A stretch of 64,000 nt of DNA from Corbicula japonica (Eukaryota > Mollusca > Bivalvia > Venerida > Cyrenidae): contig JAZAYU010000005.1 of NCBI GenBank assembly GCA_038501625.1, positions 6,324,001 to 6,388,000 of the forward strand. Reading direction: 5' to 3'. The notes below the pieces were generated by a model that saw nothing but the letters and a program-made list of their open reading frames with translations, searched no databases and was not told the DNA's origin. Of this stretch, positions 56,983 through 64,000 are shown in pieces (the first letter of the stretch is position 1; every line of letters starts with the position of its first letter). The translations under genes and the position numbers were made by a program.

Positions 56983-57252
56983 TATATAATTCATGTTTTT
57001 TTTTAAAGACTGTTGTAAACCAGTATGTATGAATTAACAGGATAATTAATGGTTCAATGTTTTATTGAATTCTGAGTATAGAAAACAACCAGAATAGTAC
57101 GCAGAATAATTATTTTTCAAAAAATCTTGAGATTTCGAAAACCTGTTGCGATTTCAGCATAGTTGTTTTTTCTGGTGATTTTTCCACCAATTAGATTCAG
57201 TTAAAGTGACTTTGATTCTCTTACTTAAAAACATGTTTTTGCAAATTTTATG

Positions 57253-57475
57253 TGGGGCACGCCACGGGAAAAGATGTCTTCTGACATATTTTTCAACGTT
57301 TGAGTTGTTACTGCTTTTGCAAAGAACTTAGAGTTATCTATAATTATTCTCATTATTAATTGGAGGTTGAGTTATTTTTACTGCAAAATGCATAATAAGT
57401 AGTAGACGTCATTTCAAGAATTGACTTCAACAGGTACTTTTTCCTGTGATGCCACCCCCCCCCCCCCCCCCCCCT
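57253..57475. mobile_element. Decayed second copy of the GGCACGCC MITE with poly-C run
   Basis: GGGGCACGCCACGGGAAAAG (57253-57272) is a near-exact left end. The right end is decayed (CTTTTTCCTGTGATGCC) and runs into a homopolymer of about 22 C (57453-57475). Confidence 0.65.
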
Positions 57476-57595
57476 ATGTGTAGGTATCGGGAATCAGTTT
57501 ACTGCATGGGATTCACTTAATTCAATTATTTCCGATAAAATATTCTGAACATTGTTGAGACAATTCTATCAATCGGGTTTGGAAATCAGTTTATT

Positions 57596-57841
57596 CCATG
57601 CCTTATATATGAATCCCATGTGTAACCAGTGTAGATCCAGATCAGCCTGCACATCCATGTGAACTTCTAGACTGTTATAAGATTTATTATGTTATTTCTG
57701 ACCCAAAAGCAAACATTGTAGAGATCAGATATAGATTTAAACATAGTACAGATCAGATCTAGATTAGACTGCAAAGATTTGCAGGCTGACCTGGATCTAT
57801 GCTGTTCGCCAATGTGATTAAAGGCATATCCTTGTAGTTAA
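57596..57841 (+). mobile_element. TTAA-type MITE copy
   Basis: CCAGTGTAGATCCAGATCAG CCTGCACATCC at the left and GCTGACCTGGATCTATGCTG then TTAA at the right. The central part is expanded by a duplicated ATCAGATCTAGATT-like stretch. Confidence 0.6.
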
Positions 57842-58079
57842 CCCTTTCCTGTATAGATACACATTTTTAGGCATGTGCGACCAGTGTAGATCCAGATCAG
57901 CCGGCACATCCGTGCCGTCTGATCAGGATCTGCACTGGTTGCATTTTGGTCAGAAATAAGATTATGAACCAAAAAGCGAAAAGTTTAGATCCTGATCAGA
58001 TGGCACGGATGTGTCGGCTGATCTGGATCTAAACTGTTCGCCCTAGCAATAAAGGTGTGTCTGTACAGGAATGGGTTAA
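57838..58079 (+). mobile_element. TTAA-type MITE, best full-length copy
   Basis: TTAACCCTTTCCTGTATAG and CTGTACAGGAATGGGTTAA are the terminal inverted repeats. Two internal palindromes of about 54 bp each (GTGTAGATCCAGATCAGCCG with its inverse ending ATCAGGATCTGCAC, and the reciprocal pair) flank a spacer with GTCAGAAATAAGATTATG. It shares its left TTAA with the previous copy, so two copies sit end to end. Confidence 0.85.
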
Positions 58080-58308
58080 GGGTTAACAAGAATTCCTTGG
58101 ATGTATTATGAAACTGCCGTTACATATGTAATACAGCTGATCAGATACTTGTAAAAAAATAACTTTTTTTTTGAAGAAATTTTTCATTTTCCAATATACA
58201 TGTATATGTACCCTTTTTGCATGCTCATGGCTTTCATTTGATGATTATTCAAGTGATTTAAAAATAAATACAATCGTCTTTTCGTCCACAATAAACCTTG
58301 TTTCATAT

Positions 58309-58536
58309 TTAAGGCTATTATTGCATGGGCGAACAATTTAGATCCAGATCAGTCGGCACATCCATACCATCTTATCAGGATCTCTAATGTTTGCTTTTTG
58401 ATTTATTAGGTTATTTCTGACTAATTTGTGACCAGTTCAGATCCAGATCAGACTGCATGGTTGTGCTGACTGAGTTGGATCTACACTGGTCACACATGCG
58501 ATAAAATGTGTATAATTATATGGAATAAAGGGTTAA
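58309..58536 (+). mobile_element. TTAA-type MITE copy
   Basis: Left TTTAAGGCTATTATTGCATG, interior TTAGATCCAGATCAGTCGGC, right ATGGAATAAAGGGTTAA. Confidence 0.7.
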
Positions 58537-58696
58537 TGGGACTGCCTGATTCCAAGCAGTTTTTTCTAAGCAGAAGGGGGTTCATGATAACAGAGGGAAG
58601 GTGACGGCTAAAAAAAACAAGGCAGCCATACATTGACAATATCCAGGTTATAGGTCAGTTATTCTGGGAGAAAATCCAAGCTGGGACAACTGCATA

Positions 58697-58910
58697 TCTC
58701 TTTACTGCATAAATATGCAGAGTAGATACAGATCAGCTGGTACGTCCATGCCATCTGGTCCAGATATTCACTGTGGTTTTTTATTGTTTTTGTTATTGCT
58801 AACCAAAAACTAAACAGTGCAGGTCCTGATCAGACAGCACTTATGGGCCAGCTGATCTGGATCTACACTGTTGCCCAAGCAATAAAGGTATATCTATGGA
58901 GTAAAGGGAT
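58697..58910 (+). mobile_element. TTAA-type MITE copy (TTAA lost)
   Basis: CTCTTTACTGCATAAATATG at the left, GGAGTAAAGGGAT at the right and GCAGGTCCTGATCAGACAGC inside. Confidence 0.65.
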
Positions 58911-59519
58911 ATACTTGTGCAGAATCCATCTGAAATCCAAAAATATTTGAAGAAATAATTTTTTATCTTATTTTATATTTTAACAGATTTAATGAACCAA
59001 GATGTTTTTTTGAAAATATTGATATTTAAGTGATCTTTAAAACTAGAAATGCAATTATAATTTTTTAAATAATTATATTTATTCAGCTGGTTTCATTTTA
59101 TTGAAACAATATTATAAATAAAGAAACATATACAGTAAAACCCGTTGTTTTGACCACCCCCAAATCTGTTCAATCTTTTACAATTACTATCTGTTTTTGC
59201 ATGTAATAAATTGTTTGCTTTCTGTTAAAGTAACTGTTATTGATTAATATTGCGCATAAATTATCTTTAATGTATTAAACAGAATTGAAAAATACCAACC
59301 ATGTCAGAGATTTTACTTTATGTTTGGATTTGCCATTTCTGATGAAAATGGCAGCATATAGGGATCACATTGTCTGTCTGTTTGTCCATCATGAAAAACA
59401 TTTGTTGTAACTTTGCAGATATAACAACTGTGATTTTGATATTACTGGACATAGATGTTCACCTCAGAGAGACAGGGTCAGATGCAAGATTTCAGAAAAG
59501 GGGTTCATTTGGGGGAGTC
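58911..59519. other. Spacer; solo transposon end
   Basis: TACAGTAAAACCCGTTGTTT (about 59134) resembles a lone pogo-type terminal repeat. CAAGATTTCAGAAAAGGGGT (about 59484) is a piece of the CAGGGGCGGATCC family. No gene. Confidence 0.4.
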
Positions 59520-59632
59520 TTAACCCTTTCATCTCATCCATAGACACACCTTTATTGTGTGGGCGAACAGTGTAGATCCAGATCAGCCGGCACATCCGTG
59601 CCATCTGATTAGGATCTAAACTGTTCGCTTTT
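59520..59632 (+). mobile_element. Left half of a TTAA-type MITE, cut by a pearl-like element
   Basis: TTAACCCTTTCATCTCATCC, GTGTAGATCCAGATCAGCCG and GATTAGGATCTAAACTG, then GTTCGCTTTT runs directly into TAGCTCACCTGAGC. Confidence 0.75.
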
Positions 59633-59934
59633 TAGCTCACCTGAGCACGAAGTGCTCATGGCGAGCTTTTGTGATCGCCTGATGTCCGTCGTCCGTCCGT
59701 GCGTCGTCAACTTTTTAGCTCACCTGAGCACTTGTGCTCATGGTGAGCTTTTAGGATCGCCCTGTGTCCGTCGTCCGTCGTGCGTCGTCAATTTTTGCTT
59801 TAAACAACATCTCCTCTTAAACCCCTGGGCCAAAGTTGATGAAACTTGCCACGGATGTTCCTTGCATGAAGCTCTTCCAAAGTTGTTCAAAGAAATCAAT
59901 TCCATGCAGAACTCTGGTTGCCATGGCAACCGAA

Positions 59935-61757
59935 AGGAAAAACTTTAAAAATCTTCTTGTCTGAAACCACAAGGCCTAGAGCTTAGATATTTGGCATTTA
60001 GCACCCTCTAGTTGAACTCTACAAAGATTGTTCAAATTATTTCCCTGGGGTCAAAATTGGCCCCGCCCCAGGGGTCACTTCATTTTATATAGACTTATAT
60101 AGGAAAAACTTTAAAAATCTTCTTGTCTGAAACCTCAAGGCCTAGAGCTTAGATATTTGGCATTTAGCATCCTCTAGTGGAACTCTACAAAGATTGTTCA
60201 AATTATTTCCCTGGGGTCAAAATTGGCCCCGCCCCAGGGGTCACTTCATTTTACATAGACTTATATAGGAAAAACTTTAAAAATCTTCTTGTCTGAAACC
60301 ACAAGGCCTAGAGCTTAGATATTTGGCATTTAGCACCCTCTAGTGGAACTCTACAAAGATTGTTCAAATTATTTCCCTGGGGTCAAAATTGGCCCCGCCC
60401 CAGGGGTCACTTCATTTTACAAAGACTTATATAGGAAAAACTTTAAAAATCTTCTTGTCTGAAACCACAAGGCCTAGAGCTTAGATATTTGGCATTTAGC
60501 ACCCTCTAGTGGAACTCTACAAAGATTGTTCAAATTATTTCCCTGGGGTCAAAATTGGCCCCGCCCCAGGGGTCACTTCATTTTACATAGACTTATATAG
60601 GAAAAACTTTAAAAATCTTCTTGTCTGAAACCACAAGGCCTAGAGCTTAGATATTTGGCATTTAGCACCCTCTAGTGGAACTCTACAAAGATTGTTCAAA
60701 TTATTTCCCTGGGGTCAAAATTGGCCCCGCCCCAGGGGTCACTTCATTTTACATAGACTTATATAAAAACAACTTTAAAAATCTTCTTGTCTGAAACCAC
60801 AAGGCCTAGAGCTTAGATATTTGGCCTTTAGCACCCTCTAGTGGAACTCTACAAAGATTGTTCAAATTATTTCCCTGGGGTCAAAATTGGCCCCGCCCCA
60901 GGGGTCACTTCATTTTATATAGACTTATATAGGAAAAACTTTAAAAATCTTCTTGTCTGAAACCACAAGGCCTAGAGCTTAGATATTTGGCATTTAGCAC
61001 CCTCTAGTGGAACTCTACAAAGATTGTTCAAATTATTTCCCTGGGGTCAAAATTGGCCCCGCCCCAGGGGTCACTTCATTTTACATAGACTTATATAGGA
61101 AAAACTTTAAAAATCTTCTTGTCTGAAACCACAAGGCCTAGAGCTTAGATATTTGGCATTTAGCACCCTCTAGTGGAACTCTACAAAGATTGTTCAAATT
61201 ATTTCCCTGGAGTCAAAATTGGCCCCACCCCAGGGGTCACTTCATTTTACATAGACTTATATAGGAAAAACTTAAATCTTCTTGTCTGAAACCACAAGGC
61301 CTAGAGCTTAGATATTTGGCATTTAGCACCCTCTAGTGGAACTCTACAAAGATTGTTCAAATTATTTCCCTGGGGTCAAAATTGGCCCCGCCCCAGGGGT
61401 CACTTCATTTTATATAGACTTGTATAGGAAAAACTTTAAAAATCTTCTTGTCTGAAACCACAAGGCCTAGAGCTTAGATATTTGGCATTTAGCATCCTCT
61501 AGTGGTACTCTACACAGATTGTTCAAATTATTTCCCTGGGGTCAAAATTGGCCCCGCCCCAGGGGTCACTTCATTTTATATAGACTTATATAGGAAAAAC
61601 TTTAAAAATCTTCTTGTCTGAAACCACAAGGCCTAGAGCTTAGATATTTGGCATTTAGTACCCTCTAGTGGAACTCTACAAAGATTGTTCAAATTATTTC
61701 CCTGGGGTCAAAATTGGCCCTGCCCCAGGGGTCACTTCATTTTACATAGACTTATAT
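59935..61757 (+). repeat. Highly uniform 166-bp tandem array (11 units)
   Basis: Units begin AGGAAAAACTTTAAAAATC at 59935, 60101, 60267, 60433, 60599, 60765, 60931, 61097, 61263, 61426 and 61592. The step is exactly 166 except for one 163-bp unit with a 3-bp deletion. Adjacent units differ at only a few sites. Each contains CCACAAGGCCTAGAGCTTAG and TTGGCCCCGCCCCAGGGGTC. Confidence 0.9.
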
Positions 61758-62690
61758 AGGAAATCTTTAAAAAGCTTCTTCTCACAAACCACAATGCGTA
61801 CAGCTTAGATATTTTGTAAGTAGCATTGTCTAATGGATGTCTACTAAATTTGTTCAAATTATGTCCCCTTGGCCAAAATCTGTCATGCCCTAGGGTTCTC
61901 TTGGTTTACATAATTATAGTTATATAGGAAAAACATGGAAAATCATTTTTCTCCGAAACTAATAGGACTAGACCTTAGATATTTGGTTTGAGTTTTGTGA
62001 AGAGACCCTTTACCCACGTTGTTTAAATGTTGGCCCTGGGGTCAAAATTGGCCCTGTCCTGGGGGCCCTAAATATGTAAAAAAGGAAAACTTTTAAAATC
62101 TTCCTACTGGAAACCTCAATGCCTTAAGCTTACATATTTGGTATGTAGCATTGTCTAGTGGATGTCTACCAAGTTTGTTCAAATTATGTCCCCTGGGCCG
62201 AAATTGGCGACACCCCAGGGTTCTCTTAGTTTACATTGATTTATATAGGAAAGCATGAAAAATCATTTTTATCCGAAACTAATAGGACTAGACCTTAGAT
62301 ATTTGGTGTTGAGTATTGTGAAGAGACCCTTTACCAACATTGTTTAAAAGTTGGCCCTGGGGTCAATATTGGCCCTGCCCCGGGGGGCCCTTAATATGTA
62401 AAAAGGCAATTTTTAAAAATCTTCTTCCTGGAAACCTCAATGCCTTAAGCTTAGATATTTGGTATGTAGCATTGTCTAGTGGATACTTACCAAGTTTGTT
62501 CAAATTATGTCCCCTGGGCCAAAATTGGCCACGCCCCAGGGTTCTCTTATTTACATTCATTTATATAGGAAAACATAAATAATCATTTTTCTCTGAAACT
62601 AATGCGACTAGACCTTAGATATTACGTTTTGAGTATTGTGAAGAGAACCTTTACCAACATTATTTAAATGTAGGCCCTTGGGTAAAGCTG
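61758..62690 (+). repeat. Diverged higher-order array, ~320-bp step
   Basis: Equivalent AGGAAA starts at 61926, 62247 and 62567 are 321 and 320 bp apart. Each period is two unlike ~160-bp subunits (one with CTAATAGGACTAGACC, one with CTCAATGCCTTAAGC). Confidence 0.75.
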
Positions 62691-64000
62691 AGAGTACTTT
62701 TGTACTCAGGTGAGCAATATATGGCCATCATGGCCCTCTTGTTCTTCAAACGACTTCTTCTCCTGAACTCCTGGGCCAATCTTGCTGAAACTTGGCAGGA
62801 ATGTTACTTGCATGAAGCTTTACCAAAATTTTTCAAATGGTTCCAGTCCATTGCCTATCTAGGTCACAGAGGATAAAAATAGATTTTGAACATGAAATTT
62901 TTAAAAATCTTCTTCTCTGAAACCGTAAGGCCTAGAACTTTGATATTTGGTGTGTAGCATCACCCAGTGGTCCTCTACCAAGATTGTTCAAATTATAGCC
63001 CTGGGGTCAGAATTGGCCCCGCCCGGTTGGGGTCATGTGTTTTCCTTATAAATATATAGCAAAAACTTAAAAAATCTTCTTCTCCAAAACCGCAATGGCT
63101 AGAAGTTAGATATTTGGCATGAAACATTGTCTAATGGACCTCTAACAAAGTTGTTCAAATTATGGCCCTGGGGTCAAAATTTGCCCCGCCCCAGAGGTCA
63201 TGGGTTTTCCTTTTATCAATTTATAGCAAAAACTTAAAAAATCTTCTTCTCTGAAACTGTAAGGCCTAGAACTTTGATATTTGGTGTGTAGCATCACCTA
63301 GTGGTCCTCTACTAAGATTGTTAAAATTATAGCCCTGGGGTCAAATTTGCCCTGCCCCAGAGGTCATGGGTTTTCCTTATATCAGTATATAGCAAAAACC
63401 TAAAACATCTTCTTTTCCGAAACCGCAATGGCCAGAGGTTAGATATTTGGCATGAAACATTGTCTAATGGACCTCTAACAAAGTTGTTCAAATTATGGCC
63501 CTGGGGTCAAAATTTGCCCCGCCCCAGAGGTCATGGGTTTTCCTTATAACAATATATAGCAAAAACTTAAAAAATCTTCTTCTCCAAATCCGCAATGGCT
63601 AGAGGTTAGATATTTGGCATGAAACATTGTCTAATGGACCTCTAACAAAGTTGTTCAAATTATGGCCCTTGGGTCAAAATTGGCCCCGCCACAGGGGTCG
63701 CCCATTTTACATAGAATTATATAGGAAAAATCTTGTAAAAGTCTTCTTCTCTAGAACCATAACACATAGAGCTTAGAATTTTTACATGTAACATCACTTT
63801 GTGGACCTTTACCACGTTTATACATATCATGACCCCAGGCTCGAATTGGCCCCACCCAGGGGCTTATCAATTTTTACATAGAGCTAAATAGTAAGAACTG
63901 AAGACATGTAGAATGTTTGCTAGTGTCAAACTACACCCCTTGTTCTCTGAAACTAATGCGACTAGACCTTAGATATTTCGTGTTGAGTATTGTAGAGACC

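Larger units (their letters stand above)
59716..62741 (-). mobile_element. Inner pearl/HINE-like element (nested)
   Basis: It spans TAGCTCACCTGAGC with hairpin (59716-59757), a GTCCGTCGTCCGTCGTGCG tract, the 166-bp array, a more diverged ~320-bp-step array, and the 5' end (GTACTCAGGTGAGCAATATA, GGCCATCATGGCC hairpin, CTCTTG at 62741). Read on the minus strand it starts CAAGAGGGCC and ends GTGAGCTA, like the 16-19 kb and 32 kb elements, but its core is different. Frames at 59652-59948 and 62340-62582 are by-products. Confidence 0.8.
59633..64000 (-). mobile_element. Outer pearl/HINE-like element, interrupted by a copy of its own family
   Basis: The 3'-type end TAGCTCACCTGAGC with hairpin and a GTCCGTCGTCCGTCC tract occupies 59633-59715. 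The body resumes at 62742 (TTCTTCAAACGACTTCTTC) with about 160-bp cores alternating in type (higher-order step about 320 bp) and runs off the window. It has the same order as the inner element but lower core identity. Confidence 0.7.

Noticed and set aside
59935..61757. CRISPR-like array
   Set aside because: Units are directly contiguous 166-bp repeats with no unique spacers, in a eukaryotic genome.

Overview
The window is eukaryotic, AT-rich, gene-poor nuclear DNA and looks like a bivalve mollusc, probably a heterodont or venerid-type clam. This rests on repeat content. Several elements have a 5' end beginning CAAGAG, a tandem core of 145-170 bp, a GGAC-type microsatellite and a terminal 3' hairpin. 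That is the layout of the bivalve 'pearl' elements and of Helentron-associated HINE elements. There are also about 20 copies of a TTAACCCTTT-ended MITE built around the word GATCCAGATCAGCC. No bacterial or viral gene, CRISPR array or rRNA gene was seen. The species is an inference.

Layout. 1-43.4 kb has no convincing host coding exon except, at its right edge, a tiny minus-strand first coding exon (43406-43445). It encodes MTRRKQFQPKRLT, the NuRD-recruiting N-terminal motif of SALL/BCL11/FOG/ZNF827-type zinc-finger repressors, and ends at a GTAAGT donor. The rest of that gene would lie to the left behind a first intron longer than 43 kb. This interval is otherwise filled by pearl-like arrays (9.9-11.1, 16.4-19.1, 19.7-22.0 and 32.3-34.4 kb), MITEs, fold-back palindromes and decayed DNA transposons. 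The latter include a hAT-type element (35659-36798) with a broken transposase C-terminus. A candidate bidirectional promoter with ETS and NRF1 motifs lies at 43.5-43.6 kb.

The one nearly complete gene runs on the plus strand. Two coding exons (49929-50914 and 52796-56243) join in phase to give a 1,477-residue protein with one N-terminal CCHC finger and 19 C2H2 fingers. Its last finger block closely resembles vertebrate ZNF407. A non-coding first exon may start at the 43.6 kb promoter. The intervening 6 kb and the coding intron are packed with terminal-inverted-repeat elements, one carrying a tRNA-like sequence. The stop codon lies inside the TTAA end of a MITE, and the nearest poly(A) signals lie inside a second element nested in that MITE.

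56.2-64 kb is a run of TTAA MITEs followed by a pearl-like element inserted into another of the same family, with a very uniform 166-bp array. Reading the nested insertion fixes the element termini and suggests a TT target. The most interesting themes are the divergent zinc-finger gene pair, the modular pearl-like elements (shared ends, exchangeable cores), and the many TCAAGGTCA nuclear-receptor-type sites carried by the arrays.
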